Assembly: GCF_002150005.2 (NCBI RefSeq)
Contig: NZ_MSPP01000001.1
Location: 1 to 64,000, forward strand
Source of the DNA: Marivivens niveibacter
GTDB lineage: Bacteria > Pseudomonadota > Alphaproteobacteria > Rhodobacterales > Rhodobacteraceae
Length of the DNA: 64,000 bases
Reading direction: 5' to 3'
A program made the position numbers and the translations under genes. The notes under the pieces are model-generated. The model made no database searches. It worked only from the letters and a program-made list of their open reading frames with translations, and was not told the origin of the DNA. Positions 32,785 to 41,543 of the stretch are shown here, one piece after another. Position 1 is the stretch's first letter, and every line of letters starts with the position of its first letter.

Positions 32785-34014
32785 TTAGTCGCGGTATTTC
32801 GACAGGATCATCGAACCGTTGGTGCCGCCAAAGCCAAAGCTGTTGGTCATCACGCTGTCCAGGCCTGCGTTTTCAACCAGCGACGATGCGATTTCTTCTG
32901 GTTTCAGGGCTGGGTCCAGTTCTTCGACGTTGATCGATGGTGCGATGAAATCGCCCTGTAGCATCAACAGACAGTACACAGCTTCGGAAGCGCCGGTGGC
33001 GCCTTGGCTGTGGCCAGTCATCGATTTGGTCGACGACACGGGCGGTGTGCCGCCTTCGCCGAATACGCGGCGGACGGCTTCGATTTCGCCAACGTCGCCA
33101 ACAGGGGTCGATGTGCCGTGGGCGTTGATGTAGCTGACCGAACGACCCTCTGGCAGGGATTGCAGCGCCAGACGCATCGCGCGTTCACCGCCTTCGCCCG
33201 ATGGGGCAACCATGTCGTGGCCGTCGGATGTCGCGGCAAAGCCTGTGACCTCGGCGTAGATTTTCGCGCCGCGCGCTTTGGCGTGTTCCAGTTCTTCCAA
33301 CACCAGCATTGCGCCGCCGCCTGCGATGACGAAACCATCGCGGTTTGCGTCGAATGCACGGGATGCTTTTTCAGGGGTGTCGTTATACTTCGAAGACATC
33401 GCGCCCATCGCGTCGAACAGGCAGGACAGGGTCCAATCCAGTTCTTCGCCGCCGCCTGCGAACATAACGTCCTGTTTGCCCATCATGATCTGTTCTGCCG
33501 CGTTGCCGATGCAGTGCAGCGACGTCGAGCAGGCCGAAGTGATCGAATAGTTGATCCCTTTGATCTTGAACTGGGTCGACAGGTTTGCCGAAATGGTCGA
33601 CGACATGCATTTTGGCACGGCGAATGGCCCAATGCGTTTCGGGCTGCCGTTTTTGTCGACGATCTGGTGGGCTGCATACATCGCGCTGGTCGATGGGCCG
33701 CCAGAACCTGCGATCAGGCCGGTGCGCACGTTCGAAACCTGTTCGTCCGATAGGCCAGCGTCTTCGATCGCTTGTTTCATCGAAATATAGGCGTAGGCCG
33801 CGCCGGGACCCATGAAGCGCAGCGCGCGTTTGTCGACATGTTCTGTGATGTCGATTTTTACGGTGCCCGCGATCTGGCTGCGGAAACCGCGTTCCGCCAT
33901 TTCGGGGCTTGCCTCGATACCGGATTTCCCTGCGCGCAGGGAGGCTTCGACTTCGGCGGCGTTGTTGCCAATTGGCGATACGATGCCCAAACCTGTGACA
34001 ACTACTCTGCGCAT
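32785..34014 (-). CDS. fabB: 3-oxoacyl-ACP synthase I
   Basis: A condensing enzyme needed to elongate the cis-unsaturated intermediates made by FabA. 409 residues: [20 protein letters not shown], active Cys in [18 protein letters not shown], His in [14 protein letters not shown] and [16 protein letters not shown]. It lies behind fabA but about 200 bp and a strong hairpin away, so it may have its own promoter as well as read-through. Confidence 0.95.
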   Translation of the reverse strand: MRRVVVTGLGIVSPIGNNAAEVEASLRAGKSGIEASPEMAERGFRSQIAGTVKIDITEHVDKRALRFMGPGAAYAYISMKQAIEDAGLSDEQVSNVRTGLIAGSGGPSTSAMYAAHQIVDKNGSPKRIGPFAVPKCMSSTISANLSTQFKIKGINYSITSACSTSLHCIGNAAEQIMMGKQDVMFAGGGEELDWTLSCLFDAMGAMSSKYNDTPEKASRAFDANRDGFVIAGGGAMLVLEELEHAKARGAKIYAEVTGFAATSDGHDMVAPSGEGGERAMRLALQSLPEGRSVSYINAHGTSTPVGDVGEIEAVRRVFGEGGTPPVSSTKSMTGHSQGATGASEAVYCLLMLQGDFIAPSINVEELDPALKPEEIASSLVENAGLDSVMTNSFGFGGTNGSMILSKYRD

Positions 34015-34155
34015 GTTCTCTCCTGTGGAATTGCTTGGCGTCCCTAGTAAATCAGACGACGTTTCGGAGCAAGCGGCTTGCCCTTATGGTGCCAAAGTGT
34101 AGCGCCTTTTGGCGCAAGATGTTCGGCGATTTACATAGTTGTGGTTTGATAAACA

Positions 34156-34190
34156 GTCGCCCCCGCCGTTTAGGTTTAGGCGGGGGCGAC
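34156..34190 (-). terminator. Strong GC-rich hairpin between fabA and fabB
   Basis: GTCGCCCCCGCC and GGCGGGGGCGAC form a perfect 12-bp stem with an 11-nt loop. In the fabA direction the following bases are TGTTTATC, only weakly T-rich; in the opposite direction ATTAAAAAAC follows. It may attenuate fabA-to-fabB read-through rather than fully terminate. Confidence 0.65.
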
Positions 34191-34217
34191 ATTAAAAAAC
34201 CGTTATGGCGTTCGCGA

Positions 34218-34727
34218 TTAACTTTCGCTTAGCGCGACTTTCATGTCTTTGACTTCGTAGATGACTTCACCGTCGGCTTCGACGATGCCATCGGCCACAC
34301 CCATGGTTAGGCGACGCGTTTGAACAGCTTTGGTAAAGTCGATCTTGTAGGTCAGCATTTTGCGATCAGGGCGCACCATGCCTTTCAGCTTTACTTCGCC
34401 AACGCCCAGTGCGTAGCCGCGGCCTGTCCAGCCACGCCAACCCAAGTTGAAACCAGTTAGCTGCCATAGGCCATCCAGGCCCAAACAGCCTGGCATGATT
34501 GGGTTGCCTGGGAAATGGCAATCAAAGAACCAAAGGTCTGGGTTGATGTCGAATTCAGCCAGAACATGGCCTTTGCCGTGGGCGCCACCATCACCCGAAA
34601 TTTCGGTGATGCGGTCCATCATCAGCATAGGTGGTTCTGGAAGCTGTGCGTTACCTGGGCCAAAGAGTTCGCCACGGGCACATTTCAAAAGATCTTCGCG
34701 GTCAAAGCTGCTCGGATATTGGGCCAT
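34218..34727 (-). CDS. fabA: 3-hydroxydecanoyl-ACP dehydratase/isomerase
   Basis: It makes and isomerises the C10 double bond that starts unsaturated fatty acid synthesis. 169 residues, hotdog fold, with [20 protein letters not shown] (active-site His in CHFPGNP) and [12 protein letters not shown] (active-site Asp), the FabA signature as opposed to FabZ. It is first in the fabA-fabB arrangement and divergent from irr with a 170-bp shared upstream region. Confidence 0.96.
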   Translation of the reverse strand: MAQYPSSFDREDLLKCARGELFGPGNAQLPEPPMLMMDRITEISGDGGAHGKGHVLAEFDINPDLWFFDCHFPGNPIMPGCLGLDGLWQLTGFNLGWRGWTGRGYALGVGEVKLKGMVRPDRKMLTYKIDFTKAVQTRRLTMGVADGIVEADGEVIYEVKDMKVALSES

Positions 34728-34896
34728 GTTGTTTGTTTCCCTCTTGGGTCCGGAATGATTTGGGACCGTCTATCACTCAGAGGTTAATAAGAGCAAGTCC
34801 AGCGGACATATCCGATTGGGCTGGATGAATAGAAGTTGATTGAAAATCACCACAAGGCCGCTTTATTATAAGGGACCACCGACAAAGGGCACAGGT

Positions 34897-35313
34897 ATGC
34901 ACGACCAAACGATCGAGCGCGGAACGACATGGCTAGCGGACGCAGGATTGCGCCCGACCCGTCAACGTGTGGCATTGGCTGCGTTGCTGGTCGGCGACGG
35001 AATGGACCGACATGTCACCGCCGAATGGTTGTTTGAAGCCGCCACAAAAGCGGGCGCAGGCGTGTCATTGGCCACTGTGTACAATACTTTGCGTGCTTTT
35101 TCCGAGGCAGGGCTGGTGCGTGAGATCACCGTTGATGGATCTCGCAGCTATTTCGACACGAATATGACCGATCACCCGCATTTCTATTGGGAAAATGACG
35201 GCAAGCTGACGGACGCCCCATCCGAAGAACTGCGGATCGAAGGTTTGCCCAAGGCGCCAGATGGTGCGCGAATCTCGGCTGTTGATGTTGTTATTCGTCT
35301 GCGCCGTGACTGA
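34897..35313 (+). CDS. irr: Iron response regulator, Fur family (Irr-type)
   Basis: A 138-residue winged-helix regulator with the Fur-fold order: LRPTRQRVALAALLV, HVTAEWLFEAATKAGAGVSL, ATVYNTLRAFSEAGLVREI and GSRSYFDTNMTDHPHFYWEN. Irr proteins respond to heme rather than Fe2+, repress or activate iron and heme genes and are found in Rhizobiales and Rhodobacterales. The DHPHFY motif replaces the HHHxx cluster of rhizobial Irr, and the C-terminal metal-site Cys pairs of canonical Fur are missing. It is divergent from fabA, a conserved neighbourhood in this group. Confidence 0.9.
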   Translation: MHDQTIERGTTWLADAGLRPTRQRVALAALLVGDGMDRHVTAEWLFEAATKAGAGVSLATVYNTLRAFSEAGLVREITVDGSRSYFDTNMTDHPHFYWENDGKLTDAPSEELRIEGLPKAPDGARISAVDVVIRLRRD

Positions 35314-35325
35314 CCGACACGGTTT

Positions 35326-36195
35326 TTAGAACCACTGCCCTGGTTCCATCAGGCCCAAATCCAGCAATTGGCGCGAATGCCATTCGAATTGCACTGAATT
35401 TCGCCAGCTGAATGTCGGGATCTGAAATGTGGATCCGGGATTGCGTTTCAGCGCCTTTGCCGTACGGAACGAACAGATCGCTGCCGTTAGATTGTGGTGC
35501 CATGGGCATGAATACGTATTGTATTCATCGTCATTGAACGTGTGATCTGGGTGCAGGGCTAACCCTTGTTTTGATTTGAACAGGGCAATGCGATCAATGC
35601 GCCGCAGAGCTGTCGGAACGAATTCTTCGAACCGCCAACGTAGCCCACCAAAGAAATCCAGTTGCCGTTCGTGCGGATGATTGTGGTTGGCGGGGTTCGG
35701 ACGTGCCAGAGCGTAATACCCTGTCTTGTCCATTTGCGCGGTGTCTAGTGATACGGCATTCGGAAACTGGTTCAGGTCTTCGGCGTATAGGTCGACGACA
35801 TACGTCAGCATTGAATCGCGGCGTTCTTCGGTATGAAACGCCAGCATTTCGCCGACAGTACGGTTTTCGCAGAACGGAAAGAACAAATATTCGGCGTTAT
35901 AGCAGTAATACATCCACACCGCTGGTGCCGCTTTGATGCAGCCATTAACAGCCGCTGCCACTAGTTCAGCAGAACGCACATCGTAATCCACGCGGTCGAT
36001 CAGTTTTTCTACCGCGGGATCAATGTCGATTTCCGGCGATGCAAAGGCGATGATCTTTTTGAAACCGATGTCGCGGTGATGGCGAATGGTGCTTGCGACT
36101 TCGATGTCGTCTTCGACCATGATCAGGGCAACAGGCCCTTTTGCCAGTAGATTGGGTGCGTCAGACAGAAAAGATTGTAGGGATGAATGGCGCAT
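35326..36195 (-). CDS. Conserved protein, glycosyltransferase family 2-like
   Basis: About 289 residues from ATG 36195; ATGs at 36222 and 36282 would extend it. N-terminal part GPVALIMVEDDIEVASTIRH resembles the nucleotide-sugar-binding start of small transferases, followed by AVWMYYCYNAEYLFFPFCEN, AFHTEERRDSMLTYVVDLYA and the C-terminal TAAICSFRTAKALKRNPGST and LLDLGLMEPGQWF. I recall similar proteins in other Rhodobacteraceae, but no function is established. No membrane segment or signal is visible. It is convergent with irr. Confidence 0.7.
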   Translation of the reverse strand: MRHSSLQSFLSDAPNLLAKGPVALIMVEDDIEVASTIRHHRDIGFKKIIAFASPEIDIDPAVEKLIDRVDYDVRSAELVAAAVNGCIKAAPAVWMYYCYNAEYLFFPFCENRTVGEMLAFHTEERRDSMLTYVVDLYAEDLNQFPNAVSLDTAQMDKTGYYALARPNPANHNHPHERQLDFFGGLRWRFEEFVPTALRRIDRIALFKSKQGLALHPDHTFNDDEYNTYSCPWHHNLTAAICSFRTAKALKRNPGSTFQIPTFSWRNSVQFEWHSRQLLDLGLMEPGQWF

Positions 36196-36315
36196 GGGTC
36201 TCGGTTCAAATAATGTTGGCATCAAACTCTGACAATTTTGCTGCCATTGCAAGACGAAGGGCAAGGCGTTAGGTAACGCCAAATTCCCCCTTGTCCGTTA
36301 TTCGGGATCATACCC

Positions 36316-37623
36316 ATGTCCGAGCCGAAGAAGCTATTTATCAAAACCTACGGTTGTCAGATGAACGTCTACGACAGCGAACGCATGGCCGAAGCGCTGG
36401 GCGGTAAAGGGTATATCCAAGTTCAGACGCCGGACGATGCGGATATGATCCTGATGAACACCTGTCACATCCGCGAAAAAGCGGCTGAAAAGGTGTATTC
36501 TGAACTGGGTCGTTTCAAGAAATTGAAAGAGGCAAAGCCAGACCTGAAAATCGGCGTTGCGGGCTGTGTGGCCCAAGCTGAGGGCGAAGAGATCATGGCA
36601 CGTCAGCCGATGGTCGATCTGGTCGTGGGCCCGCAGTCCTACCACCGTCTGCCAGCAATGGAAGAAGCCGTTCAGCAGGGCAAAAAAGCCGTCGATACTG
36701 ATTTCCCAGAAGAAGATAAATTCGACACTCTGAACAAACGTCCACGTGCGACGCGCGGTCCCACAGCATTTCTTACCGTTCAGGAAGGATGCGATAAATT
36801 CTGCGCGTTCTGCGTTGTGCCCTACACCCGCGGCGCCGAAGTTTCCCGCCCAAAAGAACGCATTCTACGCGAAGCCGCCGATCTGGTCGAAGCAGGCGTG
36901 CGCGAGATCACTTTGCTAGGTCAGAATGTGAACGCTTATCACGGCCACGAAAAAGGTCTGGCTGGCCTGATTTGGGAACTGGATAAAATCGACGGTCTGG
37001 AGCGTATCCGTTTCACCACATCGCACCCGAACGACATGGACGACGCCCTGATCGAAGCGCACGGCACCTGCGATAAACTGATGCCTTATCTGCACCTGCC
37101 TGTGCAGTCGGGCAGCGATAAAATCCTAAAGGCGATGAACCGCAAACACACGCGTGACGATTATTTCCGATTGATTGATCGGATTCGCGATGCGCGCCCT
37201 GATTTGCTGTTGTCGGGCGATTTCATCGTCGGTTTCCCAGGCGAAACCGATCAGGATTTCGAAGACACAATGGGTCTGGTCCGCCGCGTTGGATACGGGC
37301 AGGCCTATTCGTTCAAATATTCGACCCGTCCGGGCACGCCAGCCGCTGAAAAGGCGCAGCTGCCAGACGAAGTGATGAACGAACGATTGCAGGCGCTGCA
37401 GGCGTTGCTGACCGAACAGCAGGTCGCGACCCAAAACAGCATGGTCGGCAAAGAGGTATCGGTTCTGTTCGAAAAGGCGGGCCGTCAAGAAGGCCAGATG
37501 ATCGGTAAATCTGAATACTTACATGCGGTTCACGCGACAGCGCCGGCAGAGGTCAAAGGCACCATTCGCCGCGTTCGGATTCTGGAAAGCCGCACCAATT
37601 CGCTGCACGGAGAGCTGATCTAA
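36316..37623 (+). CDS. miaB: tRNA-2-methylthio-N6-dimethylallyladenosine synthase
   Basis: A radical SAM methylthiotransferase that modifies A37 of tRNAs reading U-starting codons. 435 residues: N-terminal MTTase domain with cluster Cys in [36 protein letters not shown] and [15 protein letters not shown]; radical [23 protein letters not shown] (CxxxCxxC); [20 protein letters not shown]; and a TRAM domain at about 375-435. Divergent from the glycosyltransferase-like gene. It uses SAM, made by metK later in the window. Confidence 0.97.
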   Translation: MSEPKKLFIKTYGCQMNVYDSERMAEALGGKGYIQVQTPDDADMILMNTCHIREKAAEKVYSELGRFKKLKEAKPDLKIGVAGCVAQAEGEEIMARQPMVDLVVGPQSYHRLPAMEEAVQQGKKAVDTDFPEEDKFDTLNKRPRATRGPTAFLTVQEGCDKFCAFCVVPYTRGAEVSRPKERILREAADLVEAGVREITLLGQNVNAYHGHEKGLAGLIWELDKIDGLERIRFTTSHPNDMDDALIEAHGTCDKLMPYLHLPVQSGSDKILKAMNRKHTRDDYFRLIDRIRDARPDLLLSGDFIVGFPGETDQDFEDTMGLVRRVGYGQAYSFKYSTRPGTPAAEKAQLPDEVMNERLQALQALLTEQQVATQNSMVGKEVSVLFEKAGRQEGQMIGKSEYLHAVHATAPAEVKGTIRRVRILESRTNSLHGELI

Positions 37624-37813
37624 GTTTCGCAATAGTTGTGTAGCTTGTCGACAATTTGATCTAAATGCACTGATTGTTGTGCGTTTGGGGCTAAAAAGGC
37701 ACCAAATATGTCTTTTCTCTTGCGATTTTTGGGAAAAGCGTCTGTATCTAAACGAAAGGTATGCGTTCGGGTAGGTCCGAGCGCGTTGAATGTTTAGACA
37801 AAAGGTAAGTGCT

Positions 37814-38389
37814 GTGAAGACGATATTCGGACAACGATTTGCAAAAGTAGCTGCGACAGCTGCTTTGGTGTCTCTTGGTCTCGCTTCGATCGTATCGGCG
37901 CAGGACAGCCGTGTTGTAGATGGCGAACAATATATCCCAACCATTTGGATCGACCCTGATGGGTGCGAACATTGGGTGATGGATGATGGCGCCGAAGGTT
38001 ACATGGATGCGAACCGCCGCCCTGACGGTACCGCTGTATGTCACCGTAGTGAAATTTGCGGAGTCGTCCCGTCTGACCAGCTTTTTGCGACTGACCGTTA
38101 CTACATCAACAATGCTGGCCGCCAACGTTTGCAAGGGTTCTTTACTGAATCGATGGCAAATGGCGCTTTTGCGTTCCTAGTGTACGGTCATACGGATAGC
38201 CGTGCATCTGACGAATATAACATGCGTCTGTCGAACAACCGTGCCAATGCCGTTGCCGATATTGCACGCAGTGTCGGCGCATCTGTTGTGGATGTTCGCG
38301 GGTTTGGCGAACGCAGCCCACGTGCGACCAACGACACTGCCGCGGGTATGCAAGAAAACCGCCGCGTTGAAATCTACTGCCTGCGTTAA
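37814..38389 (+). CDS. OmpA-family outer-membrane/peptidoglycan-binding protein with DPxGCxHW motif
   Basis: About 191 residues from GTG 37814, favoured by AAAGG 8 bases before; ATG 37790 is also in frame. There is a signal peptide ending IVSAQ. Residues about 45-75 hold the motif IWIDPDGCEHWVMDDGAEGY ... RPDGTAVC, shared with the next gene. The C-terminal OmpA domain has FAFLVYGHTDSRASDEYNM and LSNNRANAVADIARS (the Asp and Arg that grip peptidoglycan), then VRGFGERSPRATNDTAAG. It probably links envelope layers. It is followed after 12 bases by a lipoprotein with the same motif. Confidence 0.85.
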   Translation: MKTIFGQRFAKVAATAALVSLGLASIVSAQDSRVVDGEQYIPTIWIDPDGCEHWVMDDGAEGYMDANRRPDGTAVCHRSEICGVVPSDQLFATDRYYINNAGRQRLQGFFTESMANGAFAFLVYGHTDSRASDEYNMRLSNNRANAVADIARSVGASVVDVRGFGERSPRATNDTAAGMQENRRVEIYCLR

Positions 38390-38401
38390 GAGGATCGAGT
38401 T

Positions 38402-38743
38402 ATGAAAATTGTTAAAGCAACCGTTCTTCTGACCGCCGCTGTATCGCTGTCGGGATGTATCATGGCAGAAAACCTAGAAGGCACAGGCCCATTCCGCACT
38501 GGCGGTATCGGTCCTGATAAAAGCATGGACTACGGCATCAACGAACACCACCTGTCGACCATGGTTGCCGGTATCTGGGTAGACCCGCATGGCTGTGACC
38601 ATTGGATTATCGATGATGGCGTCGAAGGCTATCTTTCGCCGCGCTTGACCCCAGACGGTTTGCCAGTTTGTTCCGGCGTCGGCCTGCCCAACACGGCTGT
38701 TGGTCCGTTCAAAGCGGGCACACCAATCGCAGACGTTCTGTAA
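38402..38743 (+). CDS. Small lipoprotein sharing the DPxGCxHW motif with the OmpA protein
   Basis: A 113-residue lipoprotein: signal MKIVKATVLLTAAVSLSGC with lipidated Cys19. Residues about 59-90 read IWVDPHGCDHWIIDDGVEGY ... TPDGLPVC, nearly parallel to the OmpA protein just upstream. It lacks the OmpA domain. The two Cys of the motif could form a disulfide or bind a ligand. It is 12 bases after the OmpA gene and followed by a terminator, so the two form an operon. Function unknown. Confidence 0.8.
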   Translation: MKIVKATVLLTAAVSLSGCIMAENLEGTGPFRTGGIGPDKSMDYGINEHHLSTMVAGIWVDPHGCDHWIIDDGVEGYLSPRLTPDGLPVCSGVGLPNTAVGPFKAGTPIADVL

Positions 38744-38771
38744 TTTGGTCAAAAAAAATGCAATTATGGGT

Positions 38772-38803
38772 GGTCGCAGAGAAATCTGCGGCCATTTGTT
38801 TTA
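38772..38803 (+). terminator. Rho-independent terminator of the OmpA/lipoprotein operon
   Basis: GGTCGCAGA and TCTGCGGCC pair (one wobble) around a GAAA loop and are followed by ATTTGTTTT. Confidence 0.85.
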
Positions 38804-38889
38804 TGCAACTGTCATATGTGCATGAGACGCTTGCTTTAATCACAACTTGTGGCACCATATATTATACAACCTCTTGTAAGGAGATGTGA

Positions 38890-39885
38890 TTGCCTAACGA
38901 TATCTTGACCCCGCACCCCGAGCTGGTGATTGAGTTCCCAGATAATTATCTTTTGGCTGCCCTGTGTGGTGAACACGACAGGCACTTGGCAAAGATAGAG
39001 GAGCGATTGGGAATACAGATTGCGCGACGCGGCAACCACATGATCCTGATCGGTGATGACGCTGCCCAGAAAACGGGGCAGGATGTTCTTCAATCTTTGT
39101 ATCAACGTCTGGAATCGGGCCGCGAAGTCGGCTTGGGCGACATCGATCGTGAATTACGGATGGGATCGTCAGAGCGTGACACCGGCGTTCAGCGTGGCGA
39201 TCAAATGGAAATGTCGATCGGCAGCCGCGTTGAAATCAAAACCCGCAAAAAACTGATCGAACCGCGCACCGATGCGCAAAAGGCATATGTCGAAAACCTG
39301 TTCAAAAATGAACTGGCCTTTGGCATCGGCCCTGCTGGTACGGGTAAAACCTATCTGGCTGTCGCTGTCGGTGTGTCCATGTTCATTCAGGGCCATGTGG
39401 ACCGGATTATTCTGTCACGTCCCGCAGTCGAAGCGGGAGAAAAGCTGGGTTTCTTGCCCGGTGATATGAAAGACAAGGTCGATCCATTCATGCAGCCGCT
39501 CTATGATGCGCTGAATGATTTCCTACCGGGTAAACAAGTGGCGAAGCTGATCGAAGAGAAAAAGATCGAGATCGCCCCGCTGGCCTTTATGCGTGGTCGG
39601 ACGCTGTCGAATGCGTTCATCGTGTTGGACGAGGCACAGAACGCGACGACCATGCAGATGAAAATGTTCCTGACGCGCCTTGGCGAAGGGTCGCGTATGG
39701 TCATCACAGGCGACCGTAGCCAGATCGACCTGCCGCGCGGGCAAGATTCGGGGCTGGTTGATGCCGAACGACTGCTGAAGGGGCTGAATAAAATCAGCTT
39801 TAACTACTTCACCGCCAAAGACGTGGTTCGCCACCCGCTGGTTGCTGCAATTATCGAAGCATACGACGCCGACGCAGCCAAATAA
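38890..39885 (+). CDS. phoH: PhoH-family ATPase
   Basis: A cytoplasmic P-loop ATPase linked with RNA metabolism and co-conserved with ybeY. 331 residues: N-terminal KH-like part, Walker A AFGIGPAGTGKTYLAVAVGV, LSRPAVEAGEKLGFLPGDM, Walker B FIVLDEAQNATTMQMKMFLT and TGDRSQIDLPRGQDSGL. The start is TTG 38890, because AAGGAG lies 6 bases before it and the ATG at 38884 is followed directly by a stop. It is first gene of phoH, zinc ribbon, ybeY, corC, lnt. Confidence 0.95.
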   Translation: MPNDILTPHPELVIEFPDNYLLAALCGEHDRHLAKIEERLGIQIARRGNHMILIGDDAAQKTGQDVLQSLYQRLESGREVGLGDIDRELRMGSSERDTGVQRGDQMEMSIGSRVEIKTRKKLIEPRTDAQKAYVENLFKNELAFGIGPAGTGKTYLAVAVGVSMFIQGHVDRIILSRPAVEAGEKLGFLPGDMKDKVDPFMQPLYDALNDFLPGKQVAKLIEEKKIEIAPLAFMRGRTLSNAFIVLDEAQNATTMQMKMFLTRLGEGSRMVITGDRSQIDLPRGQDSGLVDAERLLKGLNKISFNYFTAKDVVRHPLVAAIIEAYDADAAK

Positions 39886-40121
39886 TGCGCTGGCTGACGA
39901 GCTTAATCAAAAACAAAGTCGGTTCGCGTCTAATGGCGCGGATCGAAGAAGAAAGCCGTGGCTGGAAATGTGAATGCCCCGCTTGCGGCGCGGTGTATTC
40001 CGTCTGGGAATACGGCGGAATCCGATATAAGGCGGGCGGCACGAAAAAGACGCTGGTCCGCTGCCGTGATTGCGGGGGGCAGCATTGGATGACTGTCGCT
40101 TGGAAACCGGATGCAAATTGA
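39885..40121 (+). CDS. Small zinc-ribbon protein
   Basis: A 78-residue protein with a basic N-terminus (LIKNKVGSRLMARI) and two Cys pairs: CECPACGAVYSV and CRDCGGQHWM, spaced as a zinc ribbon. Its ATG shares one base with the phoH stop (TAATG) and its 3' end overlaps ybeY by 11 bases, so it is translationally embedded in a block for RNA/ribosome metabolism. A nucleic-acid or ribosome role is inferred from that; no function known to me. Confidence 0.8.
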   Translation: MRWLTSLIKNKVGSRLMARIEEESRGWKCECPACGAVYSVWEYGGIRYKAGGTKKTLVRCRDCGGQHWMTVAWKPDAN

Positions 40122-40614
40122 CATTGATTTGACGGATGACCGCTGGGTCGCTGTTGGACTAGAGGATATCTGCGAACGCGCGGCGCTGGCGGTATTGGAT
40201 CGGCTGGAAATCGACGCGGAAGACTGCGAAATGTCCGTTCTGGGCTGCGATGATGCCCGCATCCGCGAACTGAACGCCGATTTTCGCGAAAAGGATAAGG
40301 CGACGAACGTGTTGTCTTGGCCTGCGGATGAACGCGCAGCAGAAGCCGAAGGCGCAATGCCCGATACGCCCGAGCCAGACGTTTTCGGCTCCATCGAATT
40401 GGGTGATATTGCGATTTCCTATGACACTTGCGCCCGCGAGGCAAAGGAAGCTGGTAAGCCGATTCAGGACCATACAATGCATTTGATGGTGCATGGTGTG
40501 CTGCATCTGTTGGGTTTTGATCACATAAATGACCCTGATGCAGAATTAATGGAAGGATTAGAGACCGAGATCCTTTGCAAAATGGGTCTGCCTGACCCAT
40601 ATTCAGAATATTGA
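40111..40614 (+). CDS. ybeY: Endoribonuclease YbeY, 16S rRNA maturation factor
   Basis: A zinc-dependent RNase that matures the 16S rRNA 3' end and takes part in ribosome quality control. 167 residues with FREKDKATNVLSWPADE and the metal motif HLMVHGVLHLLGFDHINDPD (HGxLHLLGxDH), which holds the three zinc His. It overlaps the zinc-ribbon gene and precedes corC by about 39 bp. Confidence 0.96.
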   Translation: MQIDIDLTDDRWVAVGLEDICERAALAVLDRLEIDAEDCEMSVLGCDDARIRELNADFREKDKATNVLSWPADERAAEAEGAMPDTPEPDVFGSIELGDIAISYDTCAREAKEAGKPIQDHTMHLMVHGVLHLLGFDHINDPDAELMEGLETEILCKMGLPDPYSEY

Positions 40615-40653
40615 AGATCAGCCACTGAAGGCACGATCATAGGTTTGGAGAAA

Positions 40654-41541
40654 ATGGGCGACACCACAGAGGGGCCTTCTACGGCAGCGCAGAGCGCGCT
40701 GACTGAACAATCTGACGGAAATAAGGGTGGCCTGTTTGGTCGCATCCTAGGCGTTTTGTCGCCGTCAGAAGAATCCGAAACCATCGAACAATCGAATGAT
40801 GAACAGCCCACGGCGCAACTGCCGACTCTGGGCCTGTCCAACCTGCGCCGAATGCGCGTCGAAGACGTCGCCATTCCCAAAGCAGAGATTGTCGCGGTTC
40901 CGATTGTATCCACCAAAGAAGAGCTGGTCGAAGTCTTTCGCGAAAGCGGATTGACGCGAATTCCGGTTTTTGACGGAACGCTGGATACGCCTGTCGGGTT
41001 TGCGAACCTAAAGGATTTCGCATTGCGCCACGGGTTCAACGGTAATCATGATTTCGATGTGCGCGATATGCTGCGGCCTTTGCTGTACGTACCGCCATCC
41101 ATGCCGCTGCATGTTCTGCTGCAAAAAATGCAGGCTGAACGCATACACATGGCGTTGGTGATCGACGAATACGGCGGGACGGATGGACTGGTCACGATCG
41201 AAGATTTGATCGAACAGGTTGTTGGCGAGATCGAAGACGAACATGACGTTGACGAGGCCGATACATTCACCCGCACGGGCGCAGGCGTTTACATAGCGCA
41301 GGCCAAAACGCAGCTAGAAGAATTCGAAGCCGAAATCGGTATGGATCTGACGGCACACGAAGAAATCGACGCCGAAGAGGTCGATACTTTGGGTGGTCTG
41401 GTCTTTATGCTGGCGGGGCATGTTCCCGCTCGTGGCGAGGTGATCCAGCACCCTGATGGACCAGAATTCGAGGTCGTCGACGCCGATCCACGCCGCATCA
41501 AACGGTTGCGCGTTCGATTGACTGCTACGCCGGCGGAATAA
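40654..41541 (+). CDS. corC: CorC/HlyC-type CBS-domain protein (hemolysin-family name)
   Basis: A 295-residue cytoplasmic protein with two CBS domains (about 60-185: LRRMRVEDVAIPKAEIVAVP, FDVRDMLRPLLYVPPSMPLH) and a C-terminal CorC_HlyC transporter-associated domain (DEVDTLGGL-like EEVDTLGGLVFMLAGHVPAR). It has no membrane helices, unlike full CNNM/TlyC proteins. It is linked to Mg/Co efflux by family name only. ATG 40654 is chosen with GGAG before it; a TTG at 40645 is in frame. It is 2 bases from lnt. Confidence 0.92.
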   Translation: MGDTTEGPSTAAQSALTEQSDGNKGGLFGRILGVLSPSEESETIEQSNDEQPTAQLPTLGLSNLRRMRVEDVAIPKAEIVAVPIVSTKEELVEVFRESGLTRIPVFDGTLDTPVGFANLKDFALRHGFNGNHDFDVRDMLRPLLYVPPSMPLHVLLQKMQAERIHMALVIDEYGGTDGLVTIEDLIEQVVGEIEDEHDVDEADTFTRTGAGVYIAQAKTQLEEFEAEIGMDLTAHEEIDAEEVDTLGGLVFMLAGHVPARGEVIQHPDGPEFEVVDADPRRIKRLRVRLTATPAE

Positions 41542-41543
41542 CT

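Noticed and set aside
39851-40600. 249-codon open frame antisense to the zinc ribbon and ybeY
   Set aside because: Pro/Arg/Ser-rich shadow; both sense genes have clear motifs and overlaps.
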